64,000 nucleotides of DNA from Lachnospiraceae bacterium UBA4338 (lineage in GTDB: Bacteria > Bacillota > Clostridia > Lachnospirales > Lachnospiraceae): positions 111,847 through 175,846 of the forward strand of contig DGTK01000017.1 in the NCBI GenBank assembly GCA_002393735.1, written 5' to 3'. Below are positions 1 to 7,806 of this stretch, in pieces (positions within the stretch are counted from its first letter, which is position 1; every line of letters starts with the position of its first letter). The notes below the pieces were generated by a model, which worked only from the letters and a program-made list of their open reading frames with translations, made no database searches and was not told where the DNA came from. The position numbers were made by a program, and so were the translations under genes.

Positions 1-33
1 GCCAGCCAGCCAGCCAGCCAGCCAGTTAGTTAG
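1..33. repeat. GCCA tetranucleotide tandem repeat
   Basis: Six uninterrupted GCCA units run from base 1 to 24, followed by two related GTTA units. The array is cut by the window edge, so its full length is unknown. Read in frame 1 on the plus strand it encodes Ala-Ser-Gln-Pro repeats and stops at TAG 31-33, so it could be the repetitive C-terminus of an upstream protein. It could equally be a non-coding microsatellite. Confidence 0.75.
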
Positions 34-73
34 GGTTGAGCTGTTCTTTTTTGTGTCTATAGAAAAATTATTA

Positions 74-120
74 AACAGTACCTACCAGGCCAAGTGCTTG
101 GTTTAGGTACTGTTTTTTGT
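74..120 (+). terminator. Rho-independent terminator of the upstream gene
   Basis: An 11-bp stem (74-84 pairs with 104-114) encloses a second small hairpin (CCAA-GTGC-TTGG) and is followed by a T-run. It lies before the first gene and probably ends a transcript entering from left of the window. Confidence 0.75.
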
Positions 121-151
121 TATCAAAAATGGAAATGTAGAAAAGGAAAAA

Positions 152-2860
152 ATGATGCATAATTCTTATTTACACTCTAAAAAAACTAGAATAGCATTCA
201 TATTGGCTTTAACTTTATTGTTGCAAGTGTTTATGCCAATTATGAAAGTTGAAGCTACAAACTATAATTTTACAGCAGATCGTGATTTTGACCCTATTCT
301 TTATCCTGGTGATGCAATAAGTACCAGTTATCATAATAAAATTTATGAGTATATATATTCTACAGTAAATACATACAAGATATTTTTAAAGTATGGAAAT
401 TCCTATACAATACCTGAAAATACATATTATATAGGGTATGGGATAACAGACGATGACGGTCTTGGTCTTCTTAGAGCTTATAAAATAACATTGATTTATA
501 ATGGTGAAACAGATGAAAAGAGAGAATATCTTATAAGTACATTTGCTGCACAGTCTCGAAATAAATATCAATATTTAGTTCCGTTTGGATCTACTGATTT
601 TTCAAGTTCTTATACAGGTTTACCAACACCAACAAGAGATGGCTATACTTTTAAGGGATGGTATACTGAAGCAGAAGGTGGAACACAAGTAACAAATTCT
701 ACTACTTTTACAGCAAGAAATAACGATACTACTCTTTATGCACATTGGACACCAGATCATACCCATGATTTTACTTATACCGTAGGAACAGGTGATGGGG
801 CAAACACCATCACTGCAACATGTAGGAATACTGATAACAAATGTTCGTTAACAACAAATCCAACATTTAAGATAAGTGCGCCTGAAAACCTTGCGTACGA
901 TGGTTCAGGTAAGGCGGCAGTTATACCTGCATACGACACGACAGCGTTTTCATATGTGTCTCCAATAACATATAAGAAGGATGGAGCGGTATATAATGGA
1001 ACGCCAACGGAAGTTGGAACATATACTGCCTCTGTTACAGCGGGGGAAAGCAGTACAAAGTGCGCAACGGCTAAAGTTTCATTTACCATAACTAAGGCTA
1101 CGCCTACTATTACCACAAATCCTTCTGCTTCTGATATAACCTACGGACAAAAACTTAAAGACAGTAGGCTTACGGATGGTATAGGAAGTGTTGGGGGAAG
1201 TTTTGGATGGATGAATCCGGAAACAGCTCCTGCAGTTTCTGACAGTGATAATACAGCATATGAAGTTGTGTTTACTCCGGCAGATACAATTAACTATAAT
1301 ACGGTCAACTTGAATGTAAAAGTGCATGTCAATAAGGCTATTAATCCTGCAAGCGTTGCAAGCTCCGCAGTAGTTACCGTGGGAGAAAACACCATTAACT
1401 TAGCAGACTGTGTCACTATGAACGGTGCAACAGGTGACGTCAGCTACGAAATCAGCGGTGACGGTAAAGGATGTGCATTAAGTGACAGTGTGCTGAAATC
1501 CGGAGATGCGGTGGGAAGTGTGACAGTAAATGTTACAGTTTCGGAAGATGCTAATCATAAAGCACTTGATACAAAAGTTATTAATGTAACAATCAGTGAT
1601 AAAGGAATGCAGAGCATTTCTGCTGAAAATGTGACAGCGACCTATGGAGATACAGATAAGAGTGTTAATGCAACAGTAACAACACCGGAGACGGATGGTG
1701 GGGCGATTAGTTATGCTGTAAAGCCCGGCAGTGAAGAATATATAGATGTAGATGCATCCACCGGAGCGCTAACCATTAAGAAAACGGGAACAGCTATCGT
1801 ATTGGTGACAGCAGAGGAAACCGCTACATATGCACAGGCAACTAAAGAGGTAACAGTAACAATCAATAAAGCCGAATCTCCTTCGGATAATCCGGCACCT
1901 ACACCTAAGGAAGACCTTACAGATAACGGTCATCCACAGGAACTTATTAATCCGGTTACGGTAACAGGAGGCACCATAGAGTATGTAATCGGTACTGATG
2001 ACAGCACACCTCCGACTTCGGGCTGGGGACCTAATATTCCTACAGCTGCCGCACCGGGAACCTATTATATATGGTATAAAGTAGTGGGAGATAATAATCA
2101 TCAGGACAGCGTACCTAAGTGCATTATCGTAACCATTGCGGAAGCACCGGTTCCAGGTAATGATACTCCTTCAGGCTATGTGAAGGATGTTACGGGAACC
2201 AACGAAGCCACAGGTAATTATACCTTTGGTCAAAGAATAGTCAATAACGGCGACCTTAAGACTTTACTTTCCCTTAGCGATGATGAAGTAAGTCAGGGAA
2301 CCAAGGTATGGCTTGATGTTGTGAATCTGGGTAATAATGCACCGGATTCGGATAAGGCTCTGGTGGAAGCGGCAAAGGGCGATTATACCATAGGAACATA
2401 TCTTGATATCAATCTCTTTAAGAAAGTGGGCAATAATGAGGCAGTTAAGGTTACAAAGACTAACGGTAATGTGGAAGTAAGCCTTGTAATGCCTGAGGAC
2501 TTAAGGAAAGAGGGAAGAACTTTTGGAATAGTCAGGGTTCATGATGACATGGCGGCGCTAATTTCGGCAAGTTACGCAGGAGATTCCCACTTATTAACCT
2601 TTAAAACAGATGGATTCTCCACATATGCAATCGTCTATAAAGACGGCACAAATGCCGGCAGCAATGGCGGGGCTAATACCTCAACAGGTAGTAATCCATC
2701 TACAGGCGCAGCCACCAGCATTGACACATCAATACCTAAGACAGACGGTGCCTCAGGCATTATCGGATGGTACCTGGCACTGATTTTATCATCTGTAACA
2801 CTGGGAGCACTTACAGTAGTAAGTATTAAGAACAGAAGCAGAAAAAAGATTAATAAATAA
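152..2860 (+). CDS. Wall-anchored surface protein with InlB B-type repeat and MBG/Big-like domains
   Basis: A 902-residue secreted protein, probably a surface adhesin or other cell-wall protein; its ligand is unknown. A Sec signal peptide (KK-rich start, hydrophobic residues 14-30) probably ends after VEA at residue 35. Residues about 153-200 form an InlB B-type repeat (GYTFKGWYTEAEGG, ending LYAHW). A stretch with HTHDF and CxxxxxxC follows, then Ig-like MBG/bacterial Ig segments rich in Thr, Val and Asn (about 235-690). The C-terminus has a Ser/Thr/Gly linker, the sorting-like motif IPKTD, a hydrophobic segment and an RKK tail, as in sortase substrates, although the motif departs from LPXTG. 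The start is supported by AAAGGA at 142-147. Base composition becomes richer in GC from about 1340 on, suggesting a mosaic origin. The gene stands alone with its own terminator. Confidence 0.85.
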   Translation: MMHNSYLHSKKTRIAFILALTLLLQVFMPIMKVEATNYNFTADRDFDPILYPGDAISTSYHNKIYEYIYSTVNTYKIFLKYGNSYTIPENTYYIGYGITDDDGLGLLRAYKITLIYNGETDEKREYLISTFAAQSRNKYQYLVPFGSTDFSSSYTGLPTPTRDGYTFKGWYTEAEGGTQVTNSTTFTARNNDTTLYAHWTPDHTHDFTYTVGTGDGANTITATCRNTDNKCSLTTNPTFKISAPENLAYDGSGKAAVIPAYDTTAFSYVSPITYKKDGAVYNGTPTEVGTYTASVTAGESSTKCATAKVSFTITKATPTITTNPSASDITYGQKLKDSRLTDGIGSVGGSFGWMNPETAPAVSDSDNTAYEVVFTPADTINYNTVNLNVKVHVNKAINPASVASSAVVTVGENTINLADCVTMNGATGDVSYEISGDGKGCALSDSVLKSGDAVGSVTVNVTVSEDANHKALDTKVINVTISDKGMQSISAENVTATYGDTDKSVNATVTTPETDGGAISYAVKPGSEEYIDVDASTGALTIKKTGTAIVLVTAEETATYAQATKEVTVTINKAESPSDNPAPTPKEDLTDNGHPQELINPVTVTGGTIEYVIGTDDSTPPTSGWGPNIPTAAAPGTYYIWYKVVGDNNHQDSVPKCIIVTIAEAPVPGNDTPSGYVKDVTGTNEATGNYTFGQRIVNNGDLKTLLSLSDDEVSQGTKVWLDVVNLGNNAPDSDKALVEAAKGDYTIGTYLDINLFKKVGNNEAVKVTKTNGNVEVSLVMPEDLRKEGRTFGIVRVHDDMAALISASYAGDSHLLTFKTDGFSTYAIVYKDGTNAGSNGGANTSTGSNPSTGAATSIDTSIPKTDGASGIIGWYLALILSSVTLGALTVVSIKNRSRKKINK

Positions 2861-2890
2861 TTAAAAAACTTAATTAACTACAGTAACAAC

Positions 2891-2927
2891 CAATGACCAT
2901 GCCTCAGGGTGTGGTCATTGTTTTTTT
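2891..2927 (+). terminator. Rho-independent terminator of the surface protein gene
   Basis: CAATGACCA at 2891-2899 pairs with TGGTCATTG at 2912-2920 and is followed directly by seven T. It lies about 30 bases after the surface protein stop codon. Confidence 0.85.
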
Positions 2928-2994
2928 ATGATAAATTTGGTATATTATATTTGTGAATAAAGGGATTCACGGGATGATGGAAAGTGGTGAAATT

Positions 2995-4563
2995 ATGAAT
3001 ACAAGAAAACTGCCAATCGGAATACAGGACTTTGAAGATATTAGAAAAGGTCAATACATATATGTGGACAAGACGGAGTATGTGTATAACCTTGTTCATA
3101 TGGGGAAACCATATTTTTTAAGCCGCCCGAGACGTTTCGGTAAGAGCCTTTTTCTGTCTACTTTGAGATGTTATTTTGAAGGTAAGAAGGAACTGTTCAA
3201 AGGACTTAAGATAGATGATTTAGAGAAAGACAATCCTGATGCGTGGCAGAAGTATCCTGTATTTTATTTTGATTTCAATAAGAAGAATTTCAAGAAGGAG
3301 ACTGCACTTGAAGAAGCTTTAATGGCACATTTAACAGAGTGGGAATCTATATATGGTGATGAATATAAGGATTGCCCTCTTGAAGAAAGATTCCAAAAAT
3401 TACTTGTTAAGGTCGTGGAAACTACCGGCAGGAATGCGGTGGTTTTGGTAGATAAATATGATGAAACGCTTCTTGAAGGGGTAGATAGTGAGAGAATTGA
3501 ACATAATAATGAGGTATTTAAAGGATTCTTTAGAATCTTAAAGAGTTATGACAGATATCTTAAATTCGTATTCTTAACAGGAGTAACCAAGTTCTCTAAG
3601 GTCAGTATATTTAGTGACTTGAATCACCTTAATGACATATCATTGAATTATGAATACGGCGGTATATGCGGTATTACCCAATCTGAACTGGAAAGTACCT
3701 TTGAACCGGAGATAGAGGAATTAGCAAAGGCCCAGAGCCTTGACAGAGAAGAGTGTCTTGATGAACTTAAGAAAATGTATGACGGATATCATTTCAGTCA
3801 TAATGCAGAGGGTGTATATAATCCTTTCAGTTTAATTAATTCCTTCTCTAAAAAGGAATTCGGTATGTACTGGTTTGCAACAGGAACACCTACTTTTCTT
3901 ATAGAGAAGCTTAAAGCATCAAACTTCGATGCCAAGAGTTTCACAAAAGATGATTATTATGAGGAAGAAAGCTCTCTTACAGACTACAGAATAGAAAGTA
4001 CCAACCCTATACCGTTATTCTATCAGACGGGATATCTTACCATTAAGGGGTATGATAAGGAATTCAGAAGTTATGCCCTCGGATATCCAAATGATGAGGT
4101 AAAATACGGCTTTCTTAAGAGTCTGGCTCCTTATTATCTTTGTGCAGAAGAAGAACCAAATCCTCTTGATGTAAGAAGTTTTGTTCTTGATATAAGAAAA
4201 GGAAATACGGACGGAATCCGGGACAGATTCACAGCTCTTTTCGCTCGTATTCCTTATCCAACTGACGAGAAGTTAATAGAGAATAACTTCCAGAATGTAA
4301 TCTATATAGTATTTATGCTGCTTGGACAGTACACCAAGGCGGAAGTACATTCATCCAAGGGCAGAGCCGACTGTATAGTTGAAACAGAGAATTTCATATA
4401 TATCTTTGAGTTTAAGAGAGATAAAACCGCTGAAGAAGCATTAAAGCAGATAGAAGATATGGGCTATGATAAGCCTTATGCCGCAGATAAGAGGCAGCTT
4501 ATTAAGATTGGGGTTAACTTCGATTCCAAGGAAAGAACCGTAAGGGGATGGATGGTGGAATAA
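2995..4563 (+). CDS. AAA-ATPase-like protein with C-terminal PD-(D/E)XK nuclease-like domain
   Basis: A 522-residue member of the AAA-ATPase-like plus PDDEXK_9 (DUF1703-type) family, which is abundant in gut Clostridia and Bacteroidetes and has no settled function. The family N-terminus (KLPIGIQDFEDIRKG, then YVDKT) is present, followed by the P-loop-like RPRRFGKSLFLSTL. The expected Walker B (usually DEYDK) reads DKYDE at 3451-3465, a swapped charge pair. The C-terminus carries the nuclease-like pattern GRADCIV followed by IFEFK. I chose ATG 2995, preceded by GGTGA, because it matches the family start. GTG 2953 and ATG 2974 are also in frame, but 2953 falls too close to the likely -10 (2941-2950) to be convincing. 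It is monocistronic. Confidence 0.85.
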   Translation: MNTRKLPIGIQDFEDIRKGQYIYVDKTEYVYNLVHMGKPYFLSRPRRFGKSLFLSTLRCYFEGKKELFKGLKIDDLEKDNPDAWQKYPVFYFDFNKKNFKKETALEEALMAHLTEWESIYGDEYKDCPLEERFQKLLVKVVETTGRNAVVLVDKYDETLLEGVDSERIEHNNEVFKGFFRILKSYDRYLKFVFLTGVTKFSKVSIFSDLNHLNDISLNYEYGGICGITQSELESTFEPEIEELAKAQSLDREECLDELKKMYDGYHFSHNAEGVYNPFSLINSFSKKEFGMYWFATGTPTFLIEKLKASNFDAKSFTKDDYYEEESSLTDYRIESTNPIPLFYQTGYLTIKGYDKEFRSYALGYPNDEVKYGFLKSLAPYYLCAEEEPNPLDVRSFVLDIRKGNTDGIRDRFTALFARIPYPTDEKLIENNFQNVIYIVFMLLGQYTKAEVHSSKGRADCIVETENFIYIFEFKRDKTAEEALKQIEDMGYDKPYAADKRQLIKIGVNFDSKERTVRGWMVE

Positions 4564-4567
4564 AATA

Positions 4568-4596
4568 TTGTTTTATGCCTTGTTTTTTGATATAAT
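4568..4596 (+). promoter_or_regulatory. Sigma-A-type promoter for the yqhY-nusB cluster
   Basis: TTGTTT at 4568-4573, a 17-base spacer and a perfect TATAAT at 4591-4596 lie between the previous stop codon and the first gene of the cluster. Confidence 0.7.
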
Positions 4597-4660
4597 TTGT
4601 TAAGATATGGGCTTAAAGCCAGACATAAATATATTTAGATATATAACGGAGGATAGAATT

Positions 4661-5011
4661 ATGAGCGAAAAAAGAATTGGAAGAGTAAGACTTGCTGATG
4701 ATGTAGTGCCGGTTATTGCTTCCATTGCAGCATCCGAAGTAGAAGGTGTTGTCAGTGTTGCTGATAATATGACAAGTGAAATCCTTTCCAAGATGGGAAT
4801 GCGTAAGGCTCCTAAGGGCGTTAAAGTATCTATTGAGAATAAAAAGGTTGCAGTTGATATGGCACTTGGTATTGACGCAGGAATCAATGTTCCTGAGACC
4901 AGTCGTAAGGTTCAGGAGAAGGTTAAGGAAGCCATTGAGGAAATGATTGGTCTTGAAGTTGTTGATGTTAATATCAGAATTGCATCTGTCTTACTTCCTA
5001 AAGGAGAATAA
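4661..5011 (+). CDS. yqhY: Asp23/Gls24 family envelope stress protein (YqhY-like)
   Basis: A 116-residue Asp23/Gls24 (DUF322) family protein. In Bacillus the equivalent gene yqhY lies just before nusB and has been linked to acetyl-CoA carboxylase homeostasis. Typical features are the alternating V/I-rich stretch IASIAASEVEGVVSV near residues 20-35 and the C-terminal EMIGLEVVDVNIRIASV. I start it at ATG 4661, preceded by CGGAGG at 4648-4653. An upstream in-frame ATG at 4607 would add 18 residues unlike the family and has no good ribosome binding site. It is the first gene of the cluster, 8 bases before nusB. Confidence 0.88.
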   Translation: MSEKRIGRVRLADDVVPVIASIAASEVEGVVSVADNMTSEILSKMGMRKAPKGVKVSIENKKVAVDMALGIDAGINVPETSRKVQEKVKEAIEEMIGLEVVDVNIRIASVLLPKGE

Positions 5012-5019
5012 TCCAGGTT

Positions 5020-5421
5020 ATGAGAAGACGCGACTGCAGAGAACAGGTTTTTAAATTGGTTTTTCAATATGATTTCAATCCTGAGGAAGATGCTAAATTT
5101 ACTGAAGACATATTCTTTAAATTTAATTCCGTTAAGCTTGATGACGAAGAATTGTCATATGTAAGTGACAGGTATGAAAAGATTATTGAAAATTTGGGGG
5201 ATATAGACAAAAAATTAGATAATTCCATGGAGGGCTGGACCATATCAAGAATTGGTAAAGTGGAACTGGCTCTTCTTCGTGTTGCGGTTTATGAAATTAT
5301 CTATGATGATGATATTGATAAATCAGTTGCAATTAATGAAGCAGTAGAACTTGCTCATAAATTTGGACCTGAAAGGTCAGCATCATTTATAAATGGCATT
5401 CTCTCCAAAATTGGAGACTGA
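5020..5421 (+). CDS. nusB: Transcription antitermination factor NusB
   Basis: 133 residues, normal for NusB, the all-helical RNA-binding factor that joins NusE (S10) on boxA RNA to allow rRNA antitermination. The sequence opens with RRRDCREQVFKLVFQYDF (the family's R..ARE.A...L...D) and ends with the conserved block AINEAVELAHKFGPERS followed by FINGIL. It lies between yqhY and xseA, as in Bacillus, although folD is missing between nusB and xseA. Its 3' end overlaps or abuts xseA, depending on the xseA start. Confidence 0.93.
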   Translation: MRRRDCREQVFKLVFQYDFNPEEDAKFTEDIFFKFNSVKLDDEELSYVSDRYEKIIENLGDIDKKLDNSMEGWTISRIGKVELALLRVAVYEIIYDDDIDKSVAINEAVELAHKFGPERSASFINGILSKIGD

Positions 5422-5425
5422 TATA

Positions 5426-6658
5426 TTGGATAGTAATAATATTTTTACCGTTTCTAAATTAAATAATCAAGTCGCCAGAATCCTTAACAATGATTTGGTT
5501 CTAAGTGATATTTATGTCGCAGGCGAAATTAGCAATTATTCCCCTTATAAAAATGGAAATACATATTTTACCTTAAAGGATGCCGGATCAGAGTTATCCT
5601 GTATTCTTTTTACGCGCTCTTATAAGGGTAATATGGTTGCAGATTTCGGAAATGGCTTGAAGGTGATTCTGCATGGTCATATTAATGTCTATGAAATCAA
5701 AGGAACCTACAGCCTGATTGTTGATGACATAAAGGTTCAGGGTGAAGGTGATTTGGCTGCCGCCTTCCAGAAACTTAAAGATAAACTTGAGAAGGATGGG
5801 TTTTTTGATAAGGAATATAAAAGACCGCTTCCCAAATATCCAAAAACTGTTGGTATTGTAACAGCTCCTGGGGGCGCTGCAGTAAGGGATATAATTAGTA
5901 TTGCCAAAAAGAAGAATCCTTATGTGCAGCTTATTTTATATCCGGCAATTGTCCAGGGCGATGATGCACTTGATAGTGTAATTAATGGTATTCATGCTCT
6001 TGAAGATTTGGGTGTGGATGTAATGATAGTTGGCAGAGGCGGTGGCTCACTTGAGGATTTGTGGACTTTTAATGAAGAAGCTCTGGCTCATGTGATATTT
6101 GATTCCACAGTGCCTATTATTTCGGCAGTCGGACATGAGACAGATTATACAATTGCTGACATGGTGGCAGATGTAAGGGCCGAGACGCCCACAAAGGGAG
6201 CAGAACTTGCGGTGCCTGATTTTGCACAGATTGCAGAGAGATATAATCGTATATATGAGCAGCTGGATGACTATATATACAGTTACATAGATGATAGAGG
6301 AAAAAGGAAGTTACAGTATTTATCTGCCAGACTTAAGGCTGTATCTCCTGAGAATAAAGCAGTTCAGAAAAGACTTTTGCTGGGTACAAAAGAAGAAGCA
6401 CTGGACAGGAACTTTAAACTCTTAATTGAGAGAAAGAAAAATAAACTGAAAATGCTTTCCATGCAGCTTCAAAGTCTTAATCCTGAAAAGCAGTTTTCTG
6501 ACGGAATATGTTATGTCCTTGATAAGGATGGAAATAAGGTTAAGGACATATCGGGCATTAAAGAAAATGATAATGTCAAAATCGTGCTTAAAGGCGGAGA
6601 AGCAGGTGCAACCATTAATGATGTTACACTTAGAGATTTAGAAACTAAAGAGGAATAA
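5426..6658 (+). CDS. xseA: Exodeoxyribonuclease VII large subunit
   Basis: The large subunit of ExoVII, which degrades single-stranded DNA together with XseB. The N-terminal OB fold starts with FTVSKLNNQVARIL and includes VAGEISNYSPYKNGNTYF. The catalytic region shows GIVTAPGGAAVRDI, GRGGGSLEDLW and AVGHETDYTIAD, followed by helical coiled-coil segments. I prefer TTG 5426 because GGAG at 5413-5416 lies 9 bases upstream and the codon follows the nusB stop. An in-frame ATG at 5393 would overlap nusB by 29 bases without a clear ribosome binding site, giving 421 rather than 410 residues. Followed by xseB one base later. Confidence 0.93.
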   Translation: MDSNNIFTVSKLNNQVARILNNDLVLSDIYVAGEISNYSPYKNGNTYFTLKDAGSELSCILFTRSYKGNMVADFGNGLKVILHGHINVYEIKGTYSLIVDDIKVQGEGDLAAAFQKLKDKLEKDGFFDKEYKRPLPKYPKTVGIVTAPGGAAVRDIISIAKKKNPYVQLILYPAIVQGDDALDSVINGIHALEDLGVDVMIVGRGGGSLEDLWTFNEEALAHVIFDSTVPIISAVGHETDYTIADMVADVRAETPTKGAELAVPDFAQIAERYNRIYEQLDDYIYSYIDDRGKRKLQYLSARLKAVSPENKAVQKRLLLGTKEEALDRNFKLLIERKKNKLKMLSMQLQSLNPEKQFSDGICYVLDKDGNKVKDISGIKENDNVKIVLKGGEAGATINDVTLRDLETKEE

Positions 6659-6659
6659 T

Positions 6660-6887
6660 ATGGCAGCAAATAAAGAAATAGCAAATGAAACAACTCTGGA
6701 AGAGGATTTTGAAACTTTAGAAAATCTTATTAAGGAATTATCAAAAGATGATGTGAATATTGAAGAAGCCTTTGCCAAATATGAGCAGGGACTTAAACTT
6801 CTTAAAAACTGTAATGAGAAAATCGACACAATCGAAAAGAAGGTTCAGGTACTTACAGAGTCTTTGGAATTAAAGGATTTTGAATAG
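6660..6887 (+). CDS. xseB: Exodeoxyribonuclease VII small subunit
   Basis: 75 residues, the usual size for XseB. The family pattern is clear: LEEDFETLENLIKELS, then EEAFAKYEQGLKLLKNCNEK (the helical hairpin that packs on the XseA coiled coil). It starts one base after the xseA stop, consistent with coupled synthesis of the two subunits. Confidence 0.92.
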   Translation: MAANKEIANETTLEEDFETLENLIKELSKDDVNIEEAFAKYEQGLKLLKNCNEKIDTIEKKVQVLTESLELKDFE

Positions 6888-6892
6888 GAGTT

Positions 6893-7795
6893 ATGATGGA
6901 TAAGGAAACTCTTGTAAAGCATATTGATGAAGTACAAAATATAATTTATAAGTTCTGCCCTGAAGAAAAGGGCGATCAGAAAAGAGTAATGGAAGCTATG
7001 AATTACTCATATAAGGCAGGAGGCAAGAGGTTAAGGCCAATGCTCATGCTTGAAAGTTTCAGGCTTCTGGGCGGTAAGGATGAAAGCATATGTTATCCTT
7101 TTATGGCAGCCCTTGAAATGATTCATACCTATTCACTTATTCATGACGATCTTCCGGCAATGGATAATGATGATTTAAGAAGGGGCAAGCCCACCAATCA
7201 TAAGATGTTTGATGAGGCCACAGCAATTCTTGCAGGTGACGGACTTCTTAATCTTGCTTTTGAAACTGCAGCAGATGCAATGTATAAGTGCGATAATGAT
7301 GAAGACCGTCTTAATATGATTAAAGCTAACAGAATTCTTTCAACCAAAGCCGGCATATATGGCATGATAGGCGGTCAGATGGCAGATATAATCGGAGAGA
7401 GTAATAAGGATATTACACTTGATGAAATAATGTTCATCCATGAACATAAAACAGCCTGCCTGATTGAGTCGGCATTATGCATAGGTGCAGCCCTTGCAGG
7501 TGCTTCAGATGAGATTATTGAAAAAATGAAAGAAATTGCATCCCTTGTGGGAATTGCATTTCAGATTCAGGATGATATACTTGATGTTACAAGTACAACA
7601 GAGGAACTTGGTAAATTAGTGGGTTCTGATGAGAAGAATGAAAAGATAACTTATATAACTTTAGTTGGTCTTGATAAGGCAATTAAAGACCAGAAAGATA
7701 TGTCTAACAAAGCTATTGAGTTATTGGATGAGATTAAAAATGGAGATTCCTTCTTAAAGGAGTTAATTATTAGTCTGACTGACAGACGTAATTAG
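6893..7795 (+). CDS. ispA: Polyprenyl (farnesyl/geranyl-type) diphosphate synthase
   Basis: 300 residues of the trans-prenyltransferase family, condensing IPP with allylic diphosphates to give farnesyl or geranylgeranyl diphosphate for cell-wall lipid carrier and quinone synthesis. The first Asp-rich motif DDLPAMD begins at residue 85 in the IspA-type form, followed by DDLRRGKPT; the second, QIQDDILD, is near residue 225. Both Asp motifs are complete. It lies 5 bases after xseB and just before dxs, the standard Firmicutes order. Two adjacent ATG codons (6893, 6896) follow AGGAG at 6886-6890; the second has the better spacing. Confidence 0.93.
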   Translation: MMDKETLVKHIDEVQNIIYKFCPEEKGDQKRVMEAMNYSYKAGGKRLRPMLMLESFRLLGGKDESICYPFMAALEMIHTYSLIHDDLPAMDNDDLRRGKPTNHKMFDEATAILAGDGLLNLAFETAADAMYKCDNDEDRLNMIKANRILSTKAGIYGMIGGQMADIIGESNKDITLDEIMFIHEHKTACLIESALCIGAALAGASDEIIEKMKEIASLVGIAFQIQDDILDVTSTTEELGKLVGSDEKNEKITYITLVGLDKAIKDQKDMSNKAIELLDEIKNGDSFLKELIISLTDRRN

Positions 7796-7806
7796 GACAA
7801 AAACTT

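Noticed and set aside
2953..2994. Upstream GTG start of the AAA-like protein
   Set aside because: It lies almost on the predicted transcription start and adds residues not seen in the family; ATG 2995 is better.
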